Source of the DNA: an uncultured Bacteroidaceae bacterium
GTDB lineage: Bacteria; Bacteroidota; Bacteroidia; Bacteroidales; Bacteroidaceae
Assembly: GCA_905233765.1 (NCBI GenBank)
Contig: CAJOCU010000017.1
Location: forward strand, 1-44,759
Direction: 5' to 3'
DNA: 44,759 bases
Under the pieces are notes generated by a model. It searched no databases, was not told where the DNA came from, and saw only the letters and a program-made list of their open reading frames with translations. Position numbers and translations under genes: made by a program. Position 1 is the first letter of the stretch; each line of letters begins with the position of its first letter. Positions 1-8,139 of the stretch are shown here, in pieces.

Positions 1-1
1 T

Positions 2-10
2 GCAAAGGTA
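2..10 (-). promoter_or_regulatory. Leftward promoter, -7 box
   Basis: Read on the minus strand this is TACCTTTGC, the Bacteroidetes -7 consensus. A TTG lies about 20 bp upstream of it (near 31-33). It should drive a gene lying off the left edge of the window, so the following 390 bp are probably the upstream region of that unseen gene. Confidence 0.6.
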
Positions 11-401
11 CGCCAACTTTTCCATTCACGCAAGCGTTTCAACAAAAAAATTCAAGATTAATGCAACAAAATTCAAGATTTTGATATAGGTCAAAACTGT
101 TCGCGCGCGTACATTTTAATATATATAGATAGAGTGTTATGGCATTTACACCGCGGTGTGTTGGACGAAGGACCGCGGTCTTCATGTCGTAAGAACGTGG
201 TCTTACGACAAGTTCCACCAGTAGAACTCATAATGGTAACCGGACTACGAAGGGCCTTCATAATACCTACATAAAAACACTTACGGCTTGTATGCTGGTA
301 TTATGTAGGCTCAATGCAGGTTTAATGTAGGTTCTTTTCGCAAGAAACACCTGGAAGCCAGCGGCTTAAACAAAAAATGATGAAGGTATGTAAAAATGTA
401 T
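11..401. other. Non-coding region with palindromes and phased repeats
   Basis: No credible gene is seen here. Visible structure: TTCAAGATT twice, 21 bp apart (51-59, 72-80); a 12-bp palindrome ACACCGCGGTGT (148-159); a 10-bp palindrome GACCGCGGTC (171-180); a hairpin with a 9-bp perfect stem GTCGTAAGA and 6-nt loop (186-194/201-209); an inverted pair CCTACATAA/TTATGTAGG (266-274/301-309); and three ATG(T/C)AGG copies starting at 303, 314 and 325, exactly 11 bp apart. It may be regulatory for the leftward gene, but no regulator is identifiable. Confidence 0.5.
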
Positions 402-1499
402 CTACTTGTACTTGGCGAGGTAGTCGTCGAGGGAGCCGCCGGTGACCTTCTCGAAGCTGCTGCGGGCGGTCTTGATTGTGCCAAAGCCTGCATCTTGACA
501 GGCGCCAAGGGTGCGAACCTCGCCACGAGCTATCATACGCTGGAGCTCGTTGATGCGATAGGTGCTGATGTACTCGTGGATGTTGTAGTAGCCTTGGCTA
601 CGAACGGACTGCAGGAGGAGGTGGCGATTAAGTCCTACGGCCTCGCAGAGCTGATCACGACCAAAGGTGTAGTCCTTCCATTCGTCCTGGTGGTGCTGCA
701 TCCAGAACTCTATGCGCTGGAAGCGACGGAGGTTGGCCTCGTTGAAGTCCTCGTCGTTGCTCTCATCGGTCTCGACGACAACAGGTTCGGTCTCGACTTT
801 CTTGATCTCCGGCTTAGGCAGGCTCAGGGCTAGTGTCTCCAGCGTACGGAAACACATGTAGAGATTCTGCAAGGTGAGGATCACCATCCACACGATGAGC
901 AGCCAAAGACTATAGTCCATCGTCAGCCACACAAAAATGCAGGAGCTGAGGCATAGGACGATGGTGTAAACCACCAGGTAGCGGGGTATATCGGGGTGCT
1001 GCAGCAAGGTGCGAGGCAAGCGGAACATGTTCAGCAGATAGTAGAAACTCAGGGCGAGCACGACAAGACGGAGGAGTATGTCGCTGCTGAAGAGCTGAGC
1101 GGGGAGTTCGCGCCAAGAATGAATCTGAACGGGGTGCCAGCCGAGCATGAACAGCAGGCCATAGACGAGCAGGACCGCCATAGCGGGGGCTGCATAGATA
1201 ACCATACGCTTCCACTGCAAATAAGCAGGCATGGGGATGCTCAGCGGATAGACGGATTGCAGGAAGACTGCAACGGTGAGCCCAAGGATGAGGCCTGGAG
1301 CAAGAATCATAGGCGTAGCCGACTCTATCTCGTGGGTGAAGCCCATCATCACGAGGAAGGCGAAGCCGAAGAGCCCCATAACGACTGTAATGGAGAGATA
1401 CTGTACCCGGTGACGGGCAAAAAGAGCCATCACGGCTGCTATCATCAAATGAGCGACTGTTGCCGCCAGCAAAATACTATGTAAGGAGACGGATATCAT
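402..1499 (-). CDS. 7-transmembrane protein with C-terminal AraC-type DNA-binding domain
   Basis: This 365-aa protein has about seven hydrophobic helices in residues 1-225, a charged linker rich in Glu/Asp (about 230-255), and a C-terminal segment of about 100 aa resembling an AraC/XylS helix-turn-helix domain. It resembles Bacteroidetes membrane-anchored AraC-type proteins, which are thought to sense a signal at the inner membrane and act on DNA directly. No target is evident. The ATG at 1497-1499 is chosen because it leads straight into the first helix and lies 35 bp below a good promoter. The gene is monocistronic and divergent from the purine phosphorylase gene. The HTH part is divergent, so DNA binding is inferred from the overall layout. 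Confidence 0.75.
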   Translation of the reverse strand: MISVSLHSILLAATVAHLMIAAVMALFARHRVQYLSITVVMGLFGFAFLVMMGFTHEIESATPMILAPGLILGLTVAVFLQSVYPLSIPMPAYLQWKRMVIYAAPAMAVLLVYGLLFMLGWHPVQIHSWRELPAQLFSSDILLRLVVLALSFYYLLNMFRLPRTLLQHPDIPRYLVVYTIVLCLSSCIFVWLTMDYSLWLLIVWMVILTLQNLYMCFRTLETLALSLPKPEIKKVETEPVVVETDESNDEDFNEANLRRFQRIEFWMQHHQDEWKDYTFGRDQLCEAVGLNRHLLLQSVRSQGYYNIHEYISTYRINELQRMIARGEVRTLGACQDAGFGTIKTARSSFEKVTGGSLDDYLAKYK

Positions 1500-1533
1500 G
1501 CGTTGAGCGATGTGTTTGCCTTAAAAATGCCGT

Positions 1534-1566
1534 GCAAAGATAAAATGTTTTAAGAAAATAGACAAA
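1534..1566 (-). promoter_or_regulatory. Promoter of the 7TM/AraC-like gene
   Basis: On the minus strand TTTG (1563-1566) and TATCTTTGC (1534-1542) are separated by 20 bp, an almost ideal Bacteroidetes sigma factor promoter. It is back-to-back with the forward promoter at 1606. Confidence 0.75.
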
Positions 1567-1605
1567 TTTCGGGTGGCAAAACATGATTGTTGTAGTTTTT
1601 ATTGT

Positions 1606-1614
1606 TATCTTTGC
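1606..1614 (+). promoter_or_regulatory. Promoter -7 box of the purine phosphorylase-thiL-lpxK operon
   Basis: TATCTTTGC matches the Bacteroidetes -7 consensus. Its position shows that the in-frame ATG at 1583 is too early, so translation should begin at 1652. The upstream TTG is weakly spaced (about 16 bp). Confidence 0.65.
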
Positions 1615-1651
1615 CCTCGAAAAGGACTTATCACTAAATCTTTTTATAGCT

Positions 1652-2533
1652 ATGTACGAGAAGATTCAAGAAACGGCAGCGTGGCTCAAGGCCAAAATGC
1701 CATCGAGCCCTACAACGGCCATCATACTGGGCACCGGATTAGGACGGTTGGCCGAAGAGATAGAGATTACATGTGCCATAGAGTATAAGGAGATTCCCAA
1801 CTTCCCTGTGTCAACAGTAGAGGGTCACAGTGGCCGTCTGATCTTCGGCAAGCTGGGCGGGGTGGATATCATGGCAATGAAAGGTCGTTTTCACTTCTAC
1901 GAGGGCTACTCGATGAAGGAGGTGACGTTTCCCGTGCGCGTGATGTATGAACTAGGCATCAAGACCTTGTTCGTGAGCAATGCCGCCGGCGGCATGAATC
2001 CGGGCTTCAAAATCGGTGACCTGATGGTCATCACCGACCATATCAACTTCTTCCCTGAGCACCCGTTGCGCGGCAAGAATTATCCCACCGGTCCGCGCTT
2101 CCCAGATATGCATGAGACCTATGACCCATCGCTGATCAGATTGGCTGGACAGATAGCGCGCGAGAAGAGGATACGCCTGCAATACGGCGTCTATGTGGGC
2201 GTGCAGGGTCCGACATTTGAGACCCCTGCAGAATACAGAATGTACCGCGCCCTCGGAGGCGACACGGTAGGCATGAGCACAGTGCCCGAAGTGATTGTGG
2301 CACACCACTGCGGCATCCGCACCTTTGGTATCAGCGTGGTGACGGACCTGGGCGGTTTCGACAACCCAGTGGAGGTGTCGCACGAGGAAGTACAAGAGGC
2401 AGCCGACAAAGCACAGCCCATCATGACCGAGATCATGCGCGAGATGATTGTGCGCTCCGAGAAGCTGGAGCACAGCAAGAATGAATCCTTCAACACCGAC
2501 CACCCGACTGAAGAATGGAAATCGCAGAAATAG
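1652..2533 (+). CDS. Purine nucleoside phosphorylase (trimeric, PNP/MTAP family)
   Basis: This 293-aa enzyme should phosphorolyse purine (deoxy)nucleosides to base plus (deoxy)ribose 1-phosphate in the cytoplasm for purine salvage. It follows the trimeric family closely: phosphate loop GTGLG (about 27-31), EGHSGRL near 57-63, HFYEGY, NAAGG (about 110-114), FETPAEY with the base-contacting Glu at 190, GMSTVPEV (about 207-214) and HEEV with His244. The residue corresponding to human PNP Asn243 reads Asp232 (in SVVTD), which could broaden base choice. The ATG at 1652 is used because the promoter lies at 1606. The gene overlaps thiL by 19 bp and probably shares its transcript. Confidence 0.92.
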   Translation: MYEKIQETAAWLKAKMPSSPTTAIILGTGLGRLAEEIEITCAIEYKEIPNFPVSTVEGHSGRLIFGKLGGVDIMAMKGRFHFYEGYSMKEVTFPVRVMYELGIKTLFVSNAAGGMNPGFKIGDLMVITDHINFFPEHPLRGKNYPTGPRFPDMHETYDPSLIRLAGQIAREKRIRLQYGVYVGVQGPTFETPAEYRMYRALGGDTVGMSTVPEVIVAHHCGIRTFGISVVTDLGGFDNPVEVSHEEVQEAADKAQPIMTEIMREMIVRSEKLEHSKNESFNTDHPTEEWKSQK

Positions 2534-3579
2534 GTGAGTTCGGGCTGATACGCCACCTCACAGAAAACATCGAGCTGAAGAACCCCGAGACAAAGCGAGG
2601 CGCGGGCGACGACTGCGCCGTGATGGAGTTTGGGGAGGGTCGCCAAGTGCTGGTCACCACCGACCTGCTGATGGAGGGCGTGCATTTCGACCTGCAGTAT
2701 GTCCCCTTGAAGCACCTAGGCTACAAGAGTGCGATGGTGAACCTCTCGGACATCTATGCCATGAACGGCCGGCCACGCCAGATGACGGTCTCCATCGCGC
2801 TGTCCAAGCGCTTCACCGTAGAGGATATGGAGCAGTTCTACGAGGGCCTGCAATTGGCGTGTGACGCCCACGGCTGCGACATCGTAGGCGGCGACACATC
2901 AGCATCACTGACGGGACTGGCCATCAGCATCACCTGCATCGGCGATGCTCGCAAGGAAAATGTGGTCTATCGCGATGGAGCCCAAGCGACCGACTTGATT
3001 TGCGTGACGGGCGACCTAGGGGCCGCTTACATGGGACTGCAGCTGCTGGAGAGGGAAAAGGCCGTTTTCAACAGCCAAATCAAAAATGAAAAAGTAAAAA
3101 TTAAAAACGATTCCGAAGGAGGCCTCGAATTCCAGCCTGACTTCGCAGGAAAGGAATATCTGCTGGAACGACAGCTGAAACCGGAGGCACGCAAGGACAT
3201 CATCGAGGCACTGGCCAAAGAGGGCATTCGCCCCACGGCGATGATGGACATCAGCGATGGGCTCAGTAGTGAGCTGCACCACATCTGCTCGCAAAGCCAC
3301 ACCGGCTGCCGCATCTACGAGGAGCGCATCCCGCTGGACTACCAGACAGCAGTGATGGCCGAAGAGCTGAACATGAATGTGACAACCTGCGCCCTGAACG
3401 GGGGCGAGGACTACGAATTGCTCTTCACCGTGCCCCTCACGGAGCACGACCACGTAGCGGCCATACCGGGTGTGAAGGTGATCGGGCACATGACGAAGCC
3501 AGAGCTGGGCCTGCTACTAGTCTGTCGCGACGGCACCGAAATGGAGCTGAAGGCCCAGGGATGGAACCCGCTGAAATAA
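2515..3579 (+). CDS. thiL: Thiamine-monophosphate kinase
   Basis: ThiL phosphorylates thiamine monophosphate to thiamine diphosphate with ATP. The 354-aa protein shows the family's early GDDCAV Mg/ATP motif, TTDLLMEGVHFD (about 49-60), the GGDTSAS segment, MMDISDGLSSEL (about 243-254) and NGGEDYELLF near residue 300. The ATG at 2515 lies inside the end of the phosphorylase gene, indicating translational coupling. Residues about 188-205 are an unusual Lys/Asn-rich stretch (KNEKVKIKN) encoded by a 7-bp tandem array at 3081-3108. As I recall ThiL sequences, this part is normally shorter, so it looks like an in-frame insertion in an otherwise intact enzyme. Confidence 0.93.
   Translation: MEIAEIGEFGLIRHLTENIELKNPETKRGAGDDCAVMEFGEGRQVLVTTDLLMEGVHFDLQYVPLKHLGYKSAMVNLSDIYAMNGRPRQMTVSIALSKRFTVEDMEQFYEGLQLACDAHGCDIVGGDTSASLTGLAISITCIGDARKENVVYRDGAQATDLICVTGDLGAAYMGLQLLEREKAVFNSQIKNEKVKIKNDSEGGLEFQPDFAGKEYLLERQLKPEARKDIIEALAKEGIRPTAMMDISDGLSSELHHICSQSHTGCRIYEERIPLDYQTAVMAEELNMNVTTCALNGGEDYELLFTVPLTEHDHVAAIPGVKVIGHMTKPELGLLLVCRDGTEMELKAQGWNPLK
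3081..3108. repeat. 7-bp tandem array (4 units) inside thiL
   Basis: Four consecutive heptamers of the form N-AAAAA-N (CAAAAAT, then units beginning G, T and T). They encode a low-complexity Lys/Asn stretch in ThiL and resemble the AATTAAA array at 40475-40502. Confidence 0.6.
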
Positions 3580-3598
3580 TCTTAAACTTTAAACGAAG

Positions 3599-4681
3599 CT
3601 GGAAGGAGATCTGATTCATATCAATGATTGGCTGCGACCGCTCTCGTGGTTGTACGGGATTGGTGTAGGCCTGCGCAACGCCTGTTTCGACGCAGGGCTG
3701 CTGAAGCAGGTGGCTTTCGAGCGGCCAGTCATTTGTGTGGGTAATCTCACGATAGGCGGTACAGGCAAGACACCACACACGGAAATGCTGCTACGCTGGC
3801 TGCTGCCACATCAGCGAGTAGCGGTGCTGAGCAGGGGCTATAAGCGTCGCACACGTGGTTTCCTCCTGGCAACGCCCAATAGCACGATGCGCGAGATAGG
3901 CGACGAACCTTGGCAGATGAAACAGCACTTCCCTGAGGCCATTGTCGCCGTTGATGCAAACCGACGACACGGCATCCGGCGACTGCTGGACGACGAGAAG
4001 ACACGCGACGTGGAAGTCATCCTTCTTGATGATGCCTACCAGCACCGCTATGTGAAAGCGGGAATGAACATCCTGCTCACCGACTACCATCGCCTGATGA
4101 CCGACGATGCCCTCCTGCCTGCCGGACGCCTGCGCGAGCCACTGTCAGCGAAGGAACGTGCACACATCGTCATCGTCACCAAATGCCCCAAAGACATGAA
4201 ACCTATAGACTATCGTGTCATCCGGGAGGCTCTGAACCTGAAACCTTTCCAGCATCTCTTCTTCTCGGCATTCAAGTACGGTCGCCTTCGTCGCTTGTTC
4301 GGAGTCACCCCGGGGCAAGCCGAGGAACTGACGCCCGACACTCACGTAGTGCTGCTCACAGGCATCGCTTCGCCCCAGCAGATGATCATCGACCTGCACC
4401 ATACCACACGCCACATCACGCCACTCTCCTTCGCCGACCATCATGAGTTCACGGCTCACGATATCCAAAAGATAGAAGAAGCATTCACAGAACTGCAAGG
4501 CAGCAAACGACTGATTATCACAACGGAGAAGGATGCTGCACGATTGCTGATGGTTCAGAACCTGTCGCCCATCGTACGGCGCCACATCTACGTGCTACCC
4601 ATTGAGGTGGAAATCTTGCGGGGAGAAGGCGAAGCGCTTCACGACCTGATCATGGATTATACAACAAGGGGCTGTGTTTAA
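3599..4681 (+). CDS. lpxK: Tetraacyldisaccharide 4'-kinase (lipid A synthesis), probable CTG start
   Basis: LpxK phosphorylates the 4' position of the lipid A disaccharide precursor at the inner-membrane face. The frame contains the Walker-A-like VGNLTIGGTGKTPHTE and the later DDAYQHR and GRLREP motifs. Homology continues upstream of the TTG at 3650: codons from 3599 read L-E-G-D-L-I-H-I-N-D-W-L-R-P-L-S-W, matching the usual family N-terminus M-E-G-D-x-I-x-I-N, but the first codon is CTG where ATG is expected. An in-frame stop at 3590 excludes an earlier start. The alternatives are TTG 3650 or a sequencing error. The predicted length from 3599 is 360 aa. The stop codon lies in the loop of the terminator. 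Confidence 0.88.
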   Translation: MEGDLIHINDWLRPLSWLYGIGVGLRNACFDAGLLKQVAFERPVICVGNLTIGGTGKTPHTEMLLRWLLPHQRVAVLSRGYKRRTRGFLLATPNSTMREIGDEPWQMKQHFPEAIVAVDANRRHGIRRLLDDEKTRDVEVILLDDAYQHRYVKAGMNILLTDYHRLMTDDALLPAGRLREPLSAKERAHIVIVTKCPKDMKPIDYRVIREALNLKPFQHLFFSAFKYGRLRRLFGVTPGQAEELTPDTHVVLLTGIASPQQMIIDLHHTTRHITPLSFADHHEFTAHDIQKIEEAFTELQGSKRLIITTEKDAARLLMVQNLSPIVRRHIYVLPIEVEILRGEGEALHDLIMDYTTRGCV

Positions 4682-4696
4682 GCACAGCCCCTTGTT
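4663..4696. terminator. Bidirectional terminator between lpxK and sppA
   Basis: A 14-bp perfect stem (4663-4676/4683-4696, AACAAGGGGCTGTG and its complement) with a 6-nt loop that contains the lpxK stop codon. The two genes converge here and both can use the hairpin. Confidence 0.85.
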
Positions 4697-4702
4697 CTTT
4701 TC

Positions 4703-6511
4703 TTACCAGACCTTCAAGTCATAAGGAATGCGTGCATAGACACATTGGTCGAAGCGCCGGTTCTGCATCATCCACTGCATAGTGGTGAGCATGGGATAGA
4801 ACTCGCCGAAGGTGGTCTTGATGTGTTCATCGAAGTAGCTCTCCTGCTTCTGGGTCATGAACTGATCCATGAAACTAGGAGGTGCAGGATAGGTATCCAC
4901 GGAATACTTCTCCAGCTCTGCCAATTGGGCTGCTTCTGCGATGGCATCATTCAGGTTGCCAATTTGATCCACGAGACCAATCTTAAGGGCTTGTTCGCCA
5001 GTCCAGACACGGCCCTGACCGATGGCGTCCACACTATCTTTAGAGATGCCGCGTCCCTCTGCTACGCGCGAAATAAAGAGGTCGTATCCGCGTTCTATCT
5101 CAGCCTGCATCAATGCAGCCTCGTCAGCAGTAAAAGAACGGCCCATCATGCCATACATAGAAGGCGCACCGTAGTCGGCATACTTATTGGTTTTTACGAC
5201 ATCGAAGTGGAATGCCAGTTTCTCAGTGAGCAGCTCGGTGGCATCGGGAATCATGCCAAAAATACCGATGGAACCTGTCAAAGTAGAAGGCTCTGCCAAG
5301 ATCTTGTTAGCGCCGCAGCTAATATAGTATCCACCGCTGGCAGCCATACCACCCATTGAGATGACAACGGGTTTCTCAGCTTTCAAGAGCTGCACCTCGT
5401 GCCAAATCTGTTCACTGGCGAAAGCACTACCGCCACCCGAATTCACACGGATGACCACTGCTTTCACGTCCTCATCCTTGCGCAGCTTCTGCAACTCACG
5501 AATCGTGGGCATCGTCTCGATGTAAGAAGCGCCCGTGGAGAGGGGATTAGATGCGGCCTTATCCACGATATCGCCAAAGGCGTAATACACTGCCACGCGA
5601 CCCTTCTCATCCTTCTTGTCGGCTGCTGCTGCGAGGTCTGCAGGAGAAACGAAGTTGATAGGACGCTTGTCTTTCAATTCCAACTTTGTGCGCAACATCT
5701 CCTTGAAACCGTCGATATAGGCCAGCGTATCCACCAGCCCGCTTGCGAGCAGGAGTTCCGTCGGACGAATAGCAGTGAGTGTATCTGCCAAGGCATTCAA
5801 CTGCTCAGCGGTCAGGTTGCGGCTGGCACCCACTTCAGCAACATACTGGTTCCAGATGCTGGTAAGGTAAGCCGTCACCTGCTCACGGTTGGGCTCACTC
5901 ATCTCTGTATTGATGAAAGGCTCCACGGCACTCTTGAACGTTCCAACCTTGAACACCTGCATCTTCACGCCCAACTTCTTCATCAAATCAGTAAAGAATA
6001 CGGGGACAGAAGCCATACCGTGCCAGTCAACGATACCCTTGGGGTTGACGACCACTTTGTCAGCAACAGAAGCCAGGTAGTAGGCCGATTCGGAATAGAT
6101 GTCGCCATAGGTGTAAATCCATTTGCCACTCTCCTTGTACTTGAGCAGCGCCTGGCGTAGCTCCTGCAACATAGCGGGCGTGGCGCCGCCGAAACCGCTA
6201 CCCACCTCAATGTAGATACCTCGCACCTTTTCATTCGTAGCAGCCTCTTCAACAGCAGCAAGGAGTTGATCCAAACCGAGCGTCTCATACTGTTCGCCCA
6301 TCAGTATCGTTAGAGGATTAATCTCCTGAGCTCGCTCCTCGATAGCCCCCGTCAGGTTGATACGCAGCACCGAGTTCTTCTTAACCGATGCCGTCTGTCC
6401 TTCGCTGGCGGCCATTCCGATGAGTGAAACCAACATGATTACGCAAGCCAACAGCGTCCACAAGCCTATGCCTACCACTGTTGCAAACACATACTTCAAA
6501 AACTGTTTCAT
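4703..6511 (-). CDS. sppA: Signal peptide peptidase SppA, 67K long form
   Basis: This 602-aa membrane-anchored serine protease degrades cleaved signal peptides. It has one N-terminal transmembrane helix (about 8-32) and two tandem SppA/S49 domains. The catalytic lysine is in the first (Lys193 in GTFKSAVEPF) and the catalytic serine in the second (Ser392 in MGGMAASGGYY), as in the E. coli long form. NSGGGSAFAS precedes the serine region. The ATG at 6509-6511 gives a normal anchor. The gene is transcribed alone from the promoter at 6544 and converges on lpxK. Confidence 0.95.
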   Translation of the reverse strand: MKQFLKYVFATVVGIGLWTLLACVIMLVSLIGMAASEGQTASVKKNSVLRINLTGAIEERAQEINPLTILMGEQYETLGLDQLLAAVEEAATNEKVRGIYIEVGSGFGGATPAMLQELRQALLKYKESGKWIYTYGDIYSESAYYLASVADKVVVNPKGIVDWHGMASVPVFFTDLMKKLGVKMQVFKVGTFKSAVEPFINTEMSEPNREQVTAYLTSIWNQYVAEVGASRNLTAEQLNALADTLTAIRPTELLLASGLVDTLAYIDGFKEMLRTKLELKDKRPINFVSPADLAAAADKKDEKGRVAVYYAFGDIVDKAASNPLSTGASYIETMPTIRELQKLRKDEDVKAVVIRVNSGGGSAFASEQIWHEVQLLKAEKPVVISMGGMAASGGYYISCGANKILAEPSTLTGSIGIFGMIPDATELLTEKLAFHFDVVKTNKYADYGAPSMYGMMGRSFTADEAALMQAEIERGYDLFISRVAEGRGISKDSVDAIGQGRVWTGEQALKIGLVDQIGNLNDAIAEAAQLAELEKYSVDTYPAPPSFMDQFMTQKQESYFDEHIKTTFGEFYPMLTTMQWMMQNRRFDQCVYARIPYDLKVW

Positions 6512-6543
6512 GATTGTGATAATTGGTTATTGCTTTGATAGGT

Positions 6544-6552
6544 GCAAAAGTA
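6544..6552 (-). promoter_or_regulatory. Promoter -7 box of sppA
   Basis: Minus-strand TACTTTTGC lies 33 bp upstream of the sppA ATG. No strong -33 TTG is obvious. Confidence 0.6.
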
Positions 6553-6928
6553 CAATAAAAACCATAAACAGACTTCTTCTAGCACGTTTTTTTTCGTTCT
6601 TTCACATTATTTCTGCCCGTTTTCTTCGAATATTTAAAAGAGAAGGTGCACAAACCATCCATGATTTTGGGCGGTCGCCGCGTTCTGGAGACCGCAAAGG
6701 GTGGCGTTTTCGTCATTGGTAACAGGAAGGTGCTCATTAATTAGTCAACCTTTAAGAATCGCCCATTTCATCGTAATATCTTTATACATACATCGGCGAA
6801 GGTTGATATGTGCTTCCTGATAACCTTTCGGTACATTATTCGCATTTTTACCGAGTTTATATATATGTGTTCGCGCGCATATGTATCTTTGCACGGTTTT
6901 TGAATTTCACTCATATACAAACCTCATA
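6553..6928. other. Intergenic region between sppA and the PCMD operon
   Basis: About 375 bp without a credible gene. It holds the upstream part of the sppA promoter and, at 6884-6892, a TATCTTTGC -7 box for the forward operon. A TATATATATG stretch and TGTTCGCGCGC precede that box. The same 11-mer TGTTCGCGCGC occurs near 98-108. No clear hairpin or riboswitch was seen. Confidence 0.5.
6884..6892 (+). promoter_or_regulatory. Promoter -7 box of the PCMD/outer-membrane operon
   Basis: TATCTTTGC lies 36 bp before the ATG at 6929. An in-frame ATG at 6881 sits in the promoter and is therefore not the start. No clear TTG is found 20 bp upstream. Confidence 0.65.
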
Positions 6929-8137
6929 ATGAAACATTCTTTCTGTATTTCTCTCCTATTGGGTGCCATCAGCCTGACGCTCGTCTCGTGCTTTGGAGAC
7001 GAGCCGGCAAATGCCGAATGTGACATTGAGCAAGCGTGGATTCATGTTGGAGATGCTGAACGTGTAAAAACGGTTTTCTATCATCCCTATGACACGCTTA
7101 TTTCGGTCTCTTCCACCCAGACAGACATCACTTTCTCCACCCGCTCTGATGAGGAGGCTATCATCACAACGGTTCCTATATATCTCGTTACGACTGCTGG
7201 TGCCAAGGTTTTCCGTTTAGACAACAATGGGCACGAGGTTTCCTTCGTGAACGGAGATCTGGCAGATTTCTCCAACTCCACACCCGTGAATTTCCGAGTA
7301 CGGTCGGAGGACGGGCATTATCACCGAAATTATTCTATCGCCGTAGTGCCTAAGAGAGAGATGCCTGCAGATCCTGAGTTTAATTTCGACAATAACTTTA
7401 TGCTCACGGCTGTTAAGGATGGGGACCAGTACCCTTACTACACTTGGACGGAATATGGTATTGACTGGTGGGCCACAGGCAATGCAGGCTTCCGTCTGAC
7501 AGGTTTAAAGGTTCAACCAATGGAATATCCTACCACTCCAGAATTGAATACTGGCCTGGGCGGCAAACATTGTATCAAGTTGGAGACGCGTTCCACGGGC
7601 AGCCTTGGTGCGATGGTAAATATGCCTATCGCTGCGGGCAATATCTTCTCAGGTTCATTCGACACAGGAACCGCCATGAAGGAACCACTTTCTGCCACCC
7701 GCTTTGGACAGCCCTATTCACACAAGCCCATTCGCATGACCGGCTACTATAAGTTTAAGCCAGGTGACAAGATGCAGGATCGGGCAGGTAAAGAGCTCAA
7801 GGGTGTCACGGACAGCCCCGATTTCTACTGCGTTGTCTATCGCAACACCGATGCTGATGGGAATCCGATACAATTGGACGGTAAGACAGTCTTGTCCAGT
7901 CCGGCGATAGTTGGCATTGGTCGTATCAAACAGAGCGACATCGACTTCACAGGGACGCAATGGGTGCACTTTGACCTTCCCATTGCCTACAACGCGACGA
8001 TAGAACGCACTGATATCGAGAACTACTTATACAACACCGCCGTTGTCTTCTCCTCCAGCATTCGCGGCCACGAGTTCATCGGCGCTCCTGGCAGCACGCT
8101 CTGGATTGACAATGTAAAACTTGAATGTGAGTATTGA
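6929..8137 (+). CDS. PCMD-domain surface lipoprotein
   Basis: This 402-aa protein has a lipoprotein signal peptide ending L-V-S-C at about residue 20. A small beta-rich N-terminal domain (about 25-140) follows, then a C-terminal region of about 250 aa resembling the PCMD (putative carbohydrate metabolism) domain: it opens FNFDNN, contains the SGSFDTGT and RMTGYYKFKPGD segments and ends LWIDNVKLE. Proteins of this type are lipid-anchored surface proteins of gut Bacteroidetes, and carbohydrate binding is inferred rather than shown. It is first in a tight operon: the next ATG is 2 bp beyond the stop. Confidence 0.82.
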   Translation: MKHSFCISLLLGAISLTLVSCFGDEPANAECDIEQAWIHVGDAERVKTVFYHPYDTLISVSSTQTDITFSTRSDEEAIITTVPIYLVTTAGAKVFRLDNNGHEVSFVNGDLADFSNSTPVNFRVRSEDGHYHRNYSIAVVPKREMPADPEFNFDNNFMLTAVKDGDQYPYYTWTEYGIDWWATGNAGFRLTGLKVQPMEYPTTPELNTGLGGKHCIKLETRSTGSLGAMVNMPIAAGNIFSGSFDTGTAMKEPLSATRFGQPYSHKPIRMTGYYKFKPGDKMQDRAGKELKGVTDSPDFYCVVYRNTDADGNPIQLDGKTVLSSPAIVGIGRIKQSDIDFTGTQWVHFDLPIAYNATIERTDIENYLYNTAVVFSSSIRGHEFIGAPGSTLWIDNVKLECEY

Positions 8138-8139
8138 TT

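Noticed and set aside
355..367. Terminator for the 7TM/AraC-like gene (AAGCC-AGC-GGCTT)
   Set aside because: The stem is only 5 bp, and the T-rich tract lies on the wrong side for the minus-strand transcript.
3608..3652. Shine-Dalgarno-led start at CTG 3611 for lpxK
   Set aside because: AAGGAGA precedes it, but Bacteroidetes make little use of such sites, and homology continues upstream to 3599.
6357..6722. Open frame of 121 codons crossing the sppA start and promoter
   Set aside because: It overlaps the sppA N-terminus antisense and runs through its promoter; no domain is recognised.
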